Positions 6,839 to 15,627 of a stretch of 26,156 bases of DNA are shown one piece after another. The DNA comes from an uncultured Prevotella sp. (lineage in GTDB: Bacteria; Bacteroidota; Bacteroidia; Bacteroidales; Bacteroidaceae). Location of the stretch: NCBI GenBank assembly GCA_927910885.1, contig CAKMOD010000114.1, positions 1 through 26,156 of the forward strand, in the 5' to 3' direction. The position numbers and the translations under genes are program-made. Numbering within the stretch: position 1 is the first letter of the stretch; every line of letters begins with the position of its first letter. The notes beneath the pieces are model-generated. The model searched no databases. It was not told the origin of the DNA and saw nothing but the letters and a program-made list of their open reading frames with translations.

Positions 6839-7453
6839 CTAAAGGATATTAAGATCAGCAAGAGCTTTCTGTGCTATAACATCAAAGTCTTCTCCTAATT
6901 CGCAGAAACTTAGAACACAATTATATGCTGCATGTCTCAATGGTAGGCTCTCACCTGCCAACGTTGTGTGTGCTTGATCAAGAAACTCATTAATACCACG
7001 CTCATTAGGTTCCATACCACGAGCAAACAAACGAGCAAGCAACTGATAGCCACAAAGCTGATACATATCACGATTAGAAGCAATCCACTTGTATGCCAAA
7101 GCAGGCGCAAAGTCAAGATACTGAAGAAGATTAAATGCCAACAACTCAGCCATCTCCTGTGTACGAAGGCGTTCCATCCATACTTCCACAAGGTCTTCAT
7201 CCATCTTCTCAGCTGGCATTATAAGCGTAGCAAGTACCTGACACTCACGAATATCCTCTTTCCAAAGTTCAATAGCGAGTTCATAATCCTTACCATACTC
7301 AGTCGCCATCTTCTGCAAATCAGGGATTGGTACTCCCCAATTTATCTTATACGTAACACCCTTTTGACGCATAGAGTGCGATGCAACTCCATTCATCAAG
7401 AGGCGAAAAGACTGTTTAATCTCTTTCAGTTTCTCGTGTATCTGTTCATTCAT
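6839..7453 (-). CDS. AlkD-like HEAT-repeat DNA alkylation repair family protein
   Basis: A 204-aa all-helical protein. The pattern (GVPIPDLQKMATEYGKDYELAIELWKEDIRECQVLATLI) matches the DNA alkylation repair enzyme family, whose AlkC/AlkD members use HEAT-like repeats to hold DNA and remove 3- or 7-alkylpurines. The conserved 'P-x-x-x-L...A..LW.....E.x.LA' signature is visible at residues about 42-78. However, the W-D-x-x-D element that supplies the catalytic Asp in AlkD is not evident: the region reads VWMERLRTQEMAELLAFNLL. So DNA binding is plausible but glycosylase activity is uncertain. It lies 99 nt downstream of the TPR gene on the same strand, with a 7-bp hairpin (7488-7509) in the gap, and is probably the last gene of that operon. 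Confidence 0.75.
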   Translation of the reverse strand: MNEQIHEKLKEIKQSFRLLMNGVASHSMRQKGVTYKINWGVPIPDLQKMATEYGKDYELAIELWKEDIRECQVLATLIMPAEKMDEDLVEVWMERLRTQEMAELLAFNLLQYLDFAPALAYKWIASNRDMYQLCGYQLLARLFARGMEPNERGINEFLDQAHTTLAGESLPLRHAAYNCVLSFCELGEDFDVIAQKALADLNIL

Positions 7454-7552
7454 TATCCTATTAATCTATATAAATTGATAAATCCCATTGTGGTTTTTCT
7501 ATACCACAACAGTATAATTATTTAGCATTTGAATACTTAATGGTAGTTGCTA

Positions 7553-9727
7553 TTAACCTACTAAACTTAACATTAAGAAGCAATCAATTTCCGAGATGCT
7601 ATACATCGTCAATGTATCTGCATCACTACGGAACTCTTCCAATAATTGCTCCTTACTCTTTCCACTCTTTACTATCCATTCTCGGAATAGCTCAACAGCA
7701 CGTTGAACATTGCCCATAGCCCACTGACAATAGCCTGCATTCAGATAATCTTCATGCGCTGGAGTTGATGCAAGGAGAGTGTCATACAACTGTGAAGCCT
7801 TATCAAGACTATTATCCGACAGCATTGCCCACGCAAGTACACGCTTCACGTTCATGTCTTCTGGATATTGATAATCAAGACGGAACAACTCTTCACGCAC
7901 CTCGCTTGTCCTACCTAACTTCAATAGTGCAACACAACGATTCATTGTGTAATTCTTATGACCAGGTTCTAATTTCAGCAACTCGGTATACACCTCTTCT
8001 GCTGTCTTATAATCCTCTGCATCAAGTGCTGCTCTTGCCTTTCCCTTCAGTGCCCACTGGTTATCAGGCTCAGTCTTCAACGCATAATCAAAGAACTGAT
8101 AAGCAAACTCAGCCTTACCCATATTGATATTTGTATAACCCATTAAGATGGCATATCGTGGGTCTGCACTTTGGAAAGTAGTCAAAAGTTCTGCAAGTTC
8201 CGTCATCTGCTGATGCTTATACAAATGTGAAGCCAAACGCAACTTGACATCATCCAGTCCTGTGCCCATGAAGGATTTATATGTAAAGAAGAAGGTGTCA
8301 GCAACGAAGTCTCCCTTACCATTATCCTCAAATGGATTAATAAAATCATTAGCTGTATGATAAAGGCGGAAGAAACGATATAAGTCTTGTAAGTAGGTAC
8401 GCCGAATACTGATAGCATCTTCCGTATCATCACTTTCTGCCAACGGACCTAACATAGCGTCAGAACCAATTGCATCTTTAATATCAGCAGGTAACTGATT
8501 GATAATTTGTTCTAAAGCAAAAGCAAAAGAGTATCTATCCGACTCACAGAAATTACTTCTTTCCATGAGAGTATTTAAGAACTTTGTGTCGCCTAATTTA
8601 TTTATAACAGAGCGTAAAGCAGGGTGATTCAAGTAGAAAGGAGTAAACCAATTCACCATATCATTGAAGAAAGGGAATCGCTTCATCTGACTGAAACCAC
8701 CAAAATAGATATCAGAACCTTGCTTCTGCATATCCATCATCTTACGTACTTTCTCTTCTAACTGCTCCATGCGCTTCTCATCTGCATCTTGGTGAAGAAT
8801 GCTCTCTATCGCATCTTCTTCCTTTTCCATAATTCCAAGTCGCCCAATTGTCAGATTAGAGTTACGCATAATATCAGGCATAATATCACGCTGAATCTTA
8901 TCATTATCCTTCTCAGCATCCTTACTATAAAAGAACTGAATCTGCAAAGTCAGTAATTCACGAGTGATGGCAGGGTTTTTACAGAGTTCACGTATCATCG
9001 CATCCTGCTCTGGAAAGATATCCATTCCTTCAAAGACAGCTAACACCCAGCCCACCAATGCACGCTGTCTTACATGCTCATCCGTAGCTTTTTGATATAC
9101 ATTGACAAGTGTCTTGAACTTATTAATATCAAACTGATTCATTGCGCCAAGACTAATTGCACTTACAATAACTTGCTGATCAGTTGACACAACAGTAGGA
9201 GAAAGAAGTAACTCTGTATAGAATTTACAATCATCATCCATCCATTGGCACGATGTCCATAAGGCACTGAAAAGACGATTAATAAACGTTTGGTGGCGAT
9301 CATATAGCTCAGTACTCTTCTGCTCTCTCATTTCTTCTGGTTGAAGAGAGAGCATTGCAATGTCTGAAACAAATGATTCTAACACCGTACGAACAAAGTC
9401 ATGGCTGGTATTCAGGTGGTCGATTACTCTAAAAGAGTTAACGTATGCACTAACATTCTTGCATCGCCAGCTAATCTCAAGGTCGGCAGCAACTCGGTAA
9501 AGTCGCTGCAACAATGTATTGTAGAGTGACTCACGATGACTATCTGAAAAGCCCCTTCCCATATAGTCTACCATCAACTGATAATCAGTTTTGATAGCTT
9601 CAAACTCACTATGACCCATGAGTGATGGACGCTGAACATAAAGTTGATCTAACAGCTCAATAGCATTACTCAACCTTCTGTCCATCAAACAGTTTATAGC
9701 CTTGCTAAGAATCTCTTCTACATTCAC
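7553..9727 (-). CDS. Cytoplasmic tetratricopeptide-repeat protein
   Basis: A 724-aa, almost entirely helical protein without signal peptide or membrane segment. The C-terminal third (about residues 510-690) contains recognisable TPR units, for example YAILMGYTNINMGKAEFAYQ, ALKTEPDNQWALKGKARAAL and YTELLKLEPGHKNYTMNRC, with the G/A/P pattern of 34-residue repeats. The N-terminal two thirds are helical but degenerate; I do not recognise a family. It starts 34 nt after the substrate-binding lipoprotein gene and precedes the AlkD-like gene, so the three likely form one operon. TPR arrays bind other proteins; a scaffold role is inferred. It carries no catalytic motif that I can see. Confidence 0.8.
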   Translation of the reverse strand: MNVEEILSKAINCLMDRRLSNAIELLDQLYVQRPSLMGHSEFEAIKTDYQLMVDYMGRGFSDSHRESLYNTLLQRLYRVAADLEISWRCKNVSAYVNSFRVIDHLNTSHDFVRTVLESFVSDIAMLSLQPEEMREQKSTELYDRHQTFINRLFSALWTSCQWMDDDCKFYTELLLSPTVVSTDQQVIVSAISLGAMNQFDINKFKTLVNVYQKATDEHVRQRALVGWVLAVFEGMDIFPEQDAMIRELCKNPAITRELLTLQIQFFYSKDAEKDNDKIQRDIMPDIMRNSNLTIGRLGIMEKEEDAIESILHQDADEKRMEQLEEKVRKMMDMQKQGSDIYFGGFSQMKRFPFFNDMVNWFTPFYLNHPALRSVINKLGDTKFLNTLMERSNFCESDRYSFAFALEQIINQLPADIKDAIGSDAMLGPLAESDDTEDAISIRRTYLQDLYRFFRLYHTANDFINPFEDNGKGDFVADTFFFTYKSFMGTGLDDVKLRLASHLYKHQQMTELAELLTTFQSADPRYAILMGYTNINMGKAEFAYQFFDYALKTEPDNQWALKGKARAALDAEDYKTAEEVYTELLKLEPGHKNYTMNRCVALLKLGRTSEVREELFRLDYQYPEDMNVKRVLAWAMLSDNSLDKASQLYDTLLASTPAHEDYLNAGYCQWAMGNVQRAVELFREWIVKSGKSKEQLLEEFRSDADTLTMYSISEIDCFLMLSLVG

Positions 9728-9761
9728 AGCCCTACTCCTTTATTTAATTACTATTCAATTC

Positions 9762-10682
9762 TTATTTATTAACCTTACCGCCACTAAGATAGTTGCGAGC
9801 CATGAGCAAGTTTGCCTTACGTGGTGGTCCAATCTTCGTATATTTAATATCAGGTAGTGCTCGCACAACAGCTTCATCAACCTTCATATACTTCTGAATC
9901 AAGGCAGAATAATACTTCACACCATTCTTATTGATTTGCTCTACAGCCTTATCATAAGCCTCTGCAAAGGCGGCTTCTTCATCTTGACGACGCACTTTAT
10001 CCATTATAGCGACCACACCAAGGTGTACACCCGCATCTTCCGAGTTAAAGAGTGAATTATTATTTGCCGACAAAGCTTTTGTAGCCTGCGGTTCAGCAAA
10101 CCAATAAGCATCTATCTCATGATTCTGCAACATAGCAAGTCTCACCAATACATCGTTAATCTGCACACGGAAAACTTGATACTTAGGCTTAGCCTTCTTC
10201 ACCGCCATATCAGTCAGAAGGTCTGTTCCAGAATAACGAGTCATAGCAACAATCTTATCACTAAGGTCAGAGAGTTGCTTTAACTTCGAATCCTTATCAG
10301 CAATCAGTTGCCATTTAAGATTCGTATCTGTCAGATAATGCATTAGTACCTTGTTCCTATGCTTCAATCTTTCTGTACGGACAAGGTCACTGAATGCAGC
10401 TTGTACACTTCCTCCTATCATAGCCGTATCACAATCCATCTGCGCATTAAACCTACAAAGTCTAATGTCAACCTTAGCTGTATCATATAACAAGCTATCC
10501 TTCAATAGATACGCCGGAAGACAATCCATCGTAGGCATCACAGCTATTTTATAAGCTTTCTGATAAGCTGCACGCTCTGCCAACTTCTGTGCCTGACGTT
10601 CAGCCTGCAGTTCTTTGTCGCTCTTACCACAGCTGACAAACACAAGCACAGCCAGTATGAGCAGGAAATTAATACGTTTCAT
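9762..10682 (-). CDS. Substrate-binding lipoprotein (SsuA/NMT1-like), orphan
   Basis: A 306-aa lipoprotein. Residues 1-19 are a lipoprotein signal ending in VFVSC, with Cys19 as lipidation site, followed by a charged linker. The mature part resembles periplasmic binding proteins of the nitrate/sulfonate/thiamine-precursor (SsuA/NMT1-like) type: an early beta strand KIAVMPTMDCLPAYLL, GSVQAAFSDL, a middle segment LSDLSDKIVAMTRYSGTDLL, and HEIDAYWFAEPQA, which corresponds to the 'G-x-x-D-A-...-E-P' part of the family. No ABC permease or ATPase lies nearby, so it either works with a distant transporter or has another role. It shares a 64-nt divergent intergenic region with radA. The substrate is unknown. 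Confidence 0.75.
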   Translation of the reverse strand: MKRINFLLILAVLVFVSCGKSDKELQAERQAQKLAERAAYQKAYKIAVMPTMDCLPAYLLKDSLLYDTAKVDIRLCRFNAQMDCDTAMIGGSVQAAFSDLVRTERLKHRNKVLMHYLTDTNLKWQLIADKDSKLKQLSDLSDKIVAMTRYSGTDLLTDMAVKKAKPKYQVFRVQINDVLVRLAMLQNHEIDAYWFAEPQATKALSANNNSLFNSEDAGVHLGVVAIMDKVRRQDEEAAFAEAYDKAVEQINKNGVKYYSALIQKYMKVDEAVVRALPDIKYTKIGPPRKANLLMARNYLSGGKVNK

Positions 10683-10706
10683 ATAGTTGCAAAATTAAGA
10701 ATAAAT

Positions 10707-10737
10707 TTTGTAACTAAGAAAAATCTTATTACTTTTG
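10707..10737 (+). promoter_or_regulatory. Promoter of radA
   Basis: TTTG at 10707-10710 and TACTTTTG at 10730-10737 are spaced by 19 nt. The -7 box ends 8 nt before the ATG, so the radA message is probably leaderless or nearly so. On the other strand TAATTTTG (10697-10690) could be the -7 box for the lipoprotein gene, but its -33 element is poor. Confidence 0.65.
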
Positions 10738-10745
10738 TCTTACTT

Positions 10746-12146
10746 ATGGCAAAGGACAAGATAGCTTTCGTCTGCAGTAATTGTGGACAGGAAAGTGCAA
10801 AATGGATTGGTAAATGCCCCAACTGTGGGCAGTGGAACACATTCAAGGAGTTCCGTATCGCTGCTGATACGGGCTCACAAGCTGCACGTAATGCCGCAAC
10901 AACATTGCGTAATGCGGCTTCTGGCGGCTCTGTTTCGGCTTTGGCTAACAAGCCACAACGCCTTCGTGATATCTCATCTCACGATGACCCACGCATAGAC
11001 ATGCACGATGGTGAACTTAACCGTGTGTTAGGTGGCGGTTTAGTACCGGGTAGTATCGTACTACTTGGTGGCGAACCGGGCATCGGTAAGAGTACGCTGA
11101 CATTGCAGACAATTCTCCACATGACACAACGTGTACTCTATGTCAGCGGTGAGGAAAGTCCTCATCAGATAAAGATGCGTGCCGAACGAATTTCAAAGGA
11201 CATTTCTGAAAACATCATTATCTTGTCGGAAACATCCTTAGAACATATCTTTGAGCATATACGTGACGTACAGCCAGAACTTGTAGTTATCGACTCTATC
11301 CAGACTATCTCAACAGAAGACGTTGACAGTAGTCCCGGAAGTATTACTCAAGTGCGTGAATGTGCGTCAGCCCTTCTACGCTTTGCCAAGACAAGTGGTG
11401 TTCCTGTGATTCTCATTGGGCATATCAATAAAGAAGGAAGCATTGCTGGACCAAAGATATTAGAGCACATTGTTGACACCGTGATTCAGTTTGAAGGCGA
11501 CCAACATTATATGTATCGAATCCTCCGAAGCATTAAGAACCGCTTTGGTTCTACGTCAGAACTCGGCATTTATGAAATGGAACAGCAGGGACTTCGTGAG
11601 GTTAGCAACCCTTCCGAACTTCTCCTTACAGAAGATCATGAGGGACTTTCGGGTGTTGCGATCTCAAGTACTATCGAAGGTGCACGCCCTTTCCTCGTCG
11701 AGACACAAGCACTTGTATCATCAGCTGCCTATGGAACTCCACAGCGTTCTGCCACAGGCTTCGATCAACGCCGCCTTAACATGCTCCTCGCTGTCTTAGA
11801 GAAGCGTGTCGGTTTTAAGCTGATGCAGAAGGATGTCTTCCTGAATATTGCTGGCGGTCTGCGTGTGACAGACATGGCAATGGACCTCAGTGTTATTGCT
11901 GCTGTACTCTCATCAAATGTTGATACACCGATAGAACAAGGTTGGTGTATGTGCGGTGAGGTCGGATTAAGTGGCGAAGTACGCCCTGTCAGCCGCATAG
12001 AGCAGCGCATTGCAGAAGCAGAGAAATTGGGGTTTAGCCACATCATTATTCCGAAGTATAACCTTTCAGGTCTTACAGGCAAGTACAATATACAACTTCA
12101 TCCCGTAAGAAAGGTTGAAGAAGCACTTAGAGCATTATTTGGCTAA
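10746..12146 (+). CDS. radA: DNA repair protein RadA
   Basis: A 466-aa protein of the usual RadA/Sms length. An N-terminal zinc finger uses C10, C13, C24 and C27. The Walker A motif is GEPGIGKST (109-117) and Walker B is VVIDSIQT (180-187). The RadA-specific KNRFG motif is at 264-268. The C-terminal part from about residue 285 is the Lon-like domain (VLEKRVGFKLMQKDVFLNIAGG). RadA is a RecA-like ATPase and DnaB-type helicase that drives branch migration in homologous recombination and, in competent bacteria, integration of taken-up DNA. The start is fixed by the zinc finger and by the promoter immediately upstream. It is monocistronic and faces ribH. Confidence 0.97.
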   Translation: MAKDKIAFVCSNCGQESAKWIGKCPNCGQWNTFKEFRIAADTGSQAARNAATTLRNAASGGSVSALANKPQRLRDISSHDDPRIDMHDGELNRVLGGGLVPGSIVLLGGEPGIGKSTLTLQTILHMTQRVLYVSGEESPHQIKMRAERISKDISENIIILSETSLEHIFEHIRDVQPELVVIDSIQTISTEDVDSSPGSITQVRECASALLRFAKTSGVPVILIGHINKEGSIAGPKILEHIVDTVIQFEGDQHYMYRILRSIKNRFGSTSELGIYEMEQQGLREVSNPSELLLTEDHEGLSGVAISSTIEGARPFLVETQALVSSAAYGTPQRSATGFDQRRLNMLLAVLEKRVGFKLMQKDVFLNIAGGLRVTDMAMDLSVIAAVLSSNVDTPIEQGWCMCGEVGLSGEVRPVSRIEQRIAEAEKLGFSHIIIPKYNLSGLTGKYNIQLHPVRKVEEALRALFG

Positions 12147-12509
12147 AATAATAATGATGACTTTGAGGCAAACACTCAAAACACACTACACCCCACTTTT
12201 GTAATAAAAATTCAGTACCCAATACTCTAAGTGGTGCTTAATTGGAGTTGAATTAAGCCTTAATTGGCTTTCAAAAGATGCCCTTTTGATGTCTAACTAA
12301 CGCCCTTTTGATGTCCAATTAAGCACCTCTTCGAATAGACACTTATAACTCCTTTATAACAAAAGAGTTACAAAGGCGTTCTAAATGACATTTTTTTGCT
12401 ATTTTTTAAGTAAAAAACAAGGAAGTAATGTAAAGATAATTCAGCATGCAATAAATGTAAATTAAGGGCTATATAAAGAATAAAACCATCCGAACAGATA
12501 CAAACGAAG
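12147..12509. other. Gene-free convergent region between radA and ribH
   Basis: About 360 nt without a gene. It holds repeat copy B (12233-12327). The rest is AT-rich with no further promoter pair or ORF that I can support. There is no clear radA terminator apart from structures inside the repeat. Confidence 0.5.
12233..12327 (-). repeat. Dispersed intergenic repeat, copy B
   Basis: On the minus strand this begins GGTGCTTAATTGGAC and continues through CAAAAGGGCGTTAGT and AAAAGGGCATCTTTTG, matching 19059-19122 closely over more than 60 nt. Its two ends are themselves a perfect 13-bp inverted repeat: 12233-12245 and 12315-12327. Confidence 0.75.
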
Positions 12510-12550
12510 AAAGGCAGTAGCTAACGGGATAAACCATTGCTACTGCCTTT
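12510..12550 (-). terminator. Terminator of the ribH operon
   Basis: A perfect 12-bp stem (12510-12521 with 12539-12550) with a 17-nt loop lies 26 nt past the ribH stop codon. The downstream T-run on the minus strand is short and interrupted, so efficiency is uncertain. Confidence 0.65.
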
Positions 12551-12575
12551 GATATTTTCTTTTTAAACTATTGCT

Positions 12576-13052
12576 TTAGAACTTAGCCATCTTGATAGCA
12601 TCTATCGCACATTCGTCACCCTTGTTTCCAAGTCTGCCACCGCTGCGATCCTTAGCCTGCTGTAGGTCGTCTGTTGTGAGAAGACCATAGATAACAGGAA
12701 TGTTCTGAGATGCATTGAGGTGAGCAATACCGTATGTAACACCCTCACAAATATAGTCAAAATGAGGTGTTTCACCACGAATGACACTTCCAAGAATAAT
12801 AACAGCATCAAAACCGTCGTTCTTGGTCATCATCTGTGCACCATAAATAAGTTCAAAGCTACCAGGAACAGTCTTAATATGAATATTCTCTGGAATAGCA
12901 CCATGCTTCTCGAGTGTCTTTACAGCACCATCAAGCAAGGCACCAGTAATCTCCGGATTCCACTCAGCTACAACAATACCAAAGCACATATTACTTGCAT
13001 CTGGTACACTCTGTACATCGTAGTCGGATAAATGATGAAGTTCTGTTGCCAT
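12576..13052 (-). CDS. ribH: 6,7-dimethyl-8-ribityllumazine synthase
   Basis: A 158-aa enzyme of the usual length. It condenses 5-amino-6-ribitylaminouracil with 3,4-dihydroxy-2-butanone 4-phosphate, the penultimate step of riboflavin synthesis, and normally assembles into a pentameric or icosahedral shell. Family motifs are in order: VVAEWNPEITGALLDGA (27-43), the substrate-binding PGSFELIYGA (63-72), GSVIRGETPHFDYI (88-101) with the catalytic His at 97, and the C-terminal GLLTTDDLQQAKDRSGG and GNKGDECA elements. It starts 6 nt after the TPR gene, so the two are cotranscribed. No other riboflavin gene is nearby. Confidence 0.97.
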   Translation of the reverse strand: MATELHHLSDYDVQSVPDASNMCFGIVVAEWNPEITGALLDGAVKTLEKHGAIPENIHIKTVPGSFELIYGAQMMTKNDGFDAVIILGSVIRGETPHFDYICEGVTYGIAHLNASQNIPVIYGLLTTDDLQQAKDRSGGRLGNKGDECAIDAIKMAKF

Positions 13053-13058
13053 GATTGC

Positions 13059-13733
13059 TTAGTTAGAAGCACGCTCAATATACTTGTCAATATCCTGATA
13101 GATAGGAGAGTTGACGTATGTCTTCTTGATATCCTTGTAGATCTCAAGTGCCTCAGCCTTCTTGCCTTCGCTCTCGAGGAGGATACCAGCCTTGCGCAAT
13201 GCTAAAGGAGCGATGCTGAGGTTGGTATTATCAGCAGCCTCAGAGTTAGCCATCTTAGCAGCCTTCTTGAAGCAATCAACAGCCTTAGCGTTCTGGTTGT
13301 TGTTTGCATAGATGTCACCGAGTGCCATCTGAGATGCTGGACTAATCATCTGGTCGCTGCCAGTACTGAACTTCTCTGCATTCTCCAACGCCTTTGCCCA
13401 GTTTGGCTTAGCCTGATGTGCATAGCAAAGCGCAACATAAAGGTTTGCGAGGTTACCAGCATCTGTGCTGCTGTAGTCGCTCTGTACCTTCTGGAAACCA
13501 GCAAGAGCCTGATCATACTGCTGATTATTGAAGAGTGTCTGACTCTTAGCCAACTCAGTGCTTGCCTCTGCCTCACGTGGAGCAGAAACATAGTTTTTGT
13601 AAAGGATAACGCCAGCAATAGCTACTACAATAGCAACGATAGCGATAAGCAAAGGCTTCTTGTACTTCAAGAACGTAGCCTCAGAATTGTTAAGGGTATC
13701 TTCGTATGTACCCTGTTCTTTGTTGTTTACCAT
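13059..13733 (-). CDS. Membrane-anchored TPR protein (YfgM-like organisation)
   Basis: A 224-aa protein with a short cytoplasmic N-terminus, one membrane helix at about residues 28-47 (KPLLIAIVAIVVAIAGVIL) and TPR-like repeats in the periplasmic part: AKSQTLFNNQQYDQALAGFQ, LANLYVALCYAHQAKPNWA, MALGDIYANNNQNAKAVDCF and RKAGILLESEGKKAEALEIY. The layout recalls YfgM, a periplasmic chaperone-network protein, but this is resemblance of architecture only. In Bacteroidetes a gene of this type commonly sits directly before ribH, as here with a 6-nt gap. TAATTTTG on the minus strand (13799-13792) may be its -7 box; its -33 element is weak. Confidence 0.8.
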   Translation of the reverse strand: MVNNKEQGTYEDTLNNSEATFLKYKKPLLIAIVAIVVAIAGVILYKNYVSAPREAEASTELAKSQTLFNNQQYDQALAGFQKVQSDYSSTDAGNLANLYVALCYAHQAKPNWAKALENAEKFSTGSDQMISPASQMALGDIYANNNQNAKAVDCFKKAAKMANSEAADNTNLSIAPLALRKAGILLESEGKKAEALEIYKDIKKTYVNSPIYQDIDKYIERASN

Positions 13734-13863
13734 TTTTACGTTATGATGTTTTTATTTTATTCTAAACTGTAAGGGGTGCATTATAGCGGGACAAAATTAA
13801 TCAAAAAGTCGCATATATTGAAATTTATCAACGACTTTTTTCTTTTATTGAACGGAAATGAGT

Positions 13864-14007
13864 TAACTTTGCAAAGAATGGAAAGGAATAATATAGGGTT
13901 TAAAGGTTAATCGGATTAACTTAACTTTTTATTCTCTTAACAAAGAAGATGCTGTTTTTTCACAGCTCTTTTAGTTATAAGGAGATTCATTCACATTCAT
14001 CTCCTTA
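13864..14007 (+). promoter_or_regulatory. recF upstream region: -7 box and structured leader
   Basis: TAACTTTG at 13864-13871 is a possible -7 box, but no TTG lies 19-21 nt upstream. If it is used, the leader is about 150 nt and holds two hairpins: 13951-13955 with 13962-13966, and a 9-bp stem 13978-13986 with 13999-14007. Neither has a T-run convincing enough to call an attenuator. Confidence 0.35.
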
Positions 14008-14031
14008 ATATTCAGGCAATAAAATAAGACG

Positions 14032-15138
14032 ATGCAATTAGAGAAACTATCCATTATAAACTATAAGAATATTCAGGCGGCAACATTAGATTTGTCGGCT
14101 AAGCTTAACTGTTTTATTGGACATAATGGTGAAGGAAAGACCAATCTGCTTGATGCGGTTTATTATCTTTCTTTCTGTAAGAGTGCTTTTAATCCAAAGG
14201 ATTCGGAAGTGATGCGCCATGATGCAGATTACTTTGTACTGGAAGGTGATTACAATACGGATGCTGGTGAGCATGAGCAGGTTTACTGCGGTATGAAGCG
14301 TGGCTCAAAAAAGCATTTTAAACGCAATAAGAAAGAATATAAACGATTGTCACAGCATATCGGACTGGTGCCATTGATTTTTGTTTCTCCAGCTGATGCG
14401 ACCCTTATTGAAGGAGGAAGCGAAGAGCGAAGAAAGCTGATGGACGTGGTTATCTCTCAATACGACACACCTTATATAGAATCGCTTAGCCGATATAACA
14501 AGGCTTTACAACAGCGTAATAGCCTGCTGAAGCAAGAGGAAGAGCCAGATGCTACACTTCTGGAGTTACTTGAAATGCAGATGGCTGAGCATGGTGAGGC
14601 AGTATATAAGAAGCGTGCAGCCTTCGTAGAGGAGCTTACCCCTGTTTTTCAACGTATCTATCAGACTATCTGCAGTGAGCGAGAGCAGGTTTCACTTGAG
14701 TATGTTTCGCATTGTCAACGTGGTGACTTGTTAGACGTTATTCAGCGTGATCGTGCAAAAGACCGCATTATGGGTTATTCGCTTCATGGCACACACAAGG
14801 ATGACTTAGTAATGAAACTTGGTGGCTTTCCTATGAAAAGAGAAGGCAGCCAAGGACAAAATAAGACATACGTATTGGCTTTAAAGCTTGCACAGTTTGA
14901 TTTCCTTAGACGTACAGCAGGAAATAACACTCCACTATTGTTGCTCGACGACATCTTTGATAAGCTCGATAGTAGTCGTGTGGAACAAATTGTGCGCTTA
15001 GTATCAGGTGATGACTTCGGGCAAATATTCATAACAGATACCAACCGTGATCACTTAGACAAGATTTTACAAGGTAGTGGCTTCGATTACAAGCTATTCT
15101 CTGTAGAAGGTGGTGAAATTAATGAAAGGGAAGGATAA
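14032..15138 (+). CDS. recF: DNA replication and repair protein RecF
   Basis: A 368-aa SMC-like ATPase of the usual RecF length. Walker A is GHNGEGKT (30-37), the ABC signature is GSQGQNKTYVLALK (about 272-285) and Walker B is LLLLDDIFDKLD (about 302-313), with the D-loop DDIFDKLD typical of RecF. RecF recognises gapped DNA and helps load RecA through RecO and RecR. A DUF721/DciA-like gene follows after 3 nt, a pairing common in Bacteroidetes that ties the unit to replication. dnaA, dnaN and gyrB, neighbours of recF in many bacteria, are absent here. Confidence 0.97.
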   Translation: MQLEKLSIINYKNIQAATLDLSAKLNCFIGHNGEGKTNLLDAVYYLSFCKSAFNPKDSEVMRHDADYFVLEGDYNTDAGEHEQVYCGMKRGSKKHFKRNKKEYKRLSQHIGLVPLIFVSPADATLIEGGSEERRKLMDVVISQYDTPYIESLSRYNKALQQRNSLLKQEEEPDATLLELLEMQMAEHGEAVYKKRAAFVEELTPVFQRIYQTICSEREQVSLEYVSHCQRGDLLDVIQRDRAKDRIMGYSLHGTHKDDLVMKLGGFPMKREGSQGQNKTYVLALKLAQFDFLRRTAGNNTPLLLLDDIFDKLDSSRVEQIVRLVSGDDFGQIFITDTNRDHLDKILQGSGFDYKLFSVEGGEINEREG

Positions 15139-15141
15139 GAT

Positions 15142-15432
15142 ATGTTCAGACGAAAGGTACAACCCTTAGATGACTTGCTCAACCAGTTCTTACGCCAAGA
15201 AGGACTTGAGTCTCCCCTATTACAGAAACGTATTATTGCTGCATGGGACACTGTGGCTGGTGAGACTGTGTCGCGTTACACACAAGAAAAGTTTATCAAA
15301 AATCAGACTCTATTCATAAAAATAACCAACCCAGCTTTACGAGCTAACCTCTGCATGATGCAATCTGACTTAGTCAAAAAACTTAATGACGCAGTTGGTT
15401 CAATGGTCATCTCTGAAGTAAAAATCTACTAA
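15142..15432 (+). CDS. DUF721 / DciA-like protein
   Basis: A 96-aa protein made of a single DUF721 domain. The family pattern is visible: IIAAWDTVAGETVSRYTQ (conserved W and G), then TLFIKITNPALRANLCMMQSDLVKKLN. DciA, a DUF721 protein, is the ancestral bacterial factor that helps load the replicative helicase DnaB. This short version keeps just the domain. It begins 3 nt after the recF stop codon, so coupling with recF is very likely. A helicase-loading role is inferred from the family and is not shown by the sequence. After the gene, a 7-bp hairpin (15463-15480) without a T-run is a weak terminator candidate. Confidence 0.85.
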   Translation: MFRRKVQPLDDLLNQFLRQEGLESPLLQKRIIAAWDTVAGETVSRYTQEKFIKNQTLFIKITNPALRANLCMMQSDLVKKLNDAVGSMVISEVKIY

Positions 15433-15590
15433 ATCAAGGTATCTATCATAGTAAATAACAACCTTATCTAAACAGATAAGCAATAGGATAATTACTTATT
15501 ATCTTTCCACTCTAAGTACAACAGTTTACATTATTTGTAATTGATACAAATCAAGAAACAACATATTAAGGGAAAATTATGCATAAAATA
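15433..15590. other. Spacer between DUF721 gene and candidate RNA
   Basis: AT-rich and gene-free. It holds two small hairpins (15463-15469 with 15474-15480; 15487-15492 with 15498-15503) that may together end the recF transcript, though neither has a good T-run. Confidence 0.4.
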
Positions 15591-15622
15591 TTTGGTGTGT
15601 GCGCAAACAATGATTACCTTTG
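15591..15622 (+). promoter_or_regulatory. Bacteroidetes promoter of the second candidate RNA
   Basis: TTTG at 15591-15594 and TACCTTTG at 15615-15622 are spaced by exactly 20 nt. The nearest + strand gene downstream is several kilobases away, so this promoter has no gene to serve. Confidence 0.75.
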
Positions 15623-15627
15623 CATCG

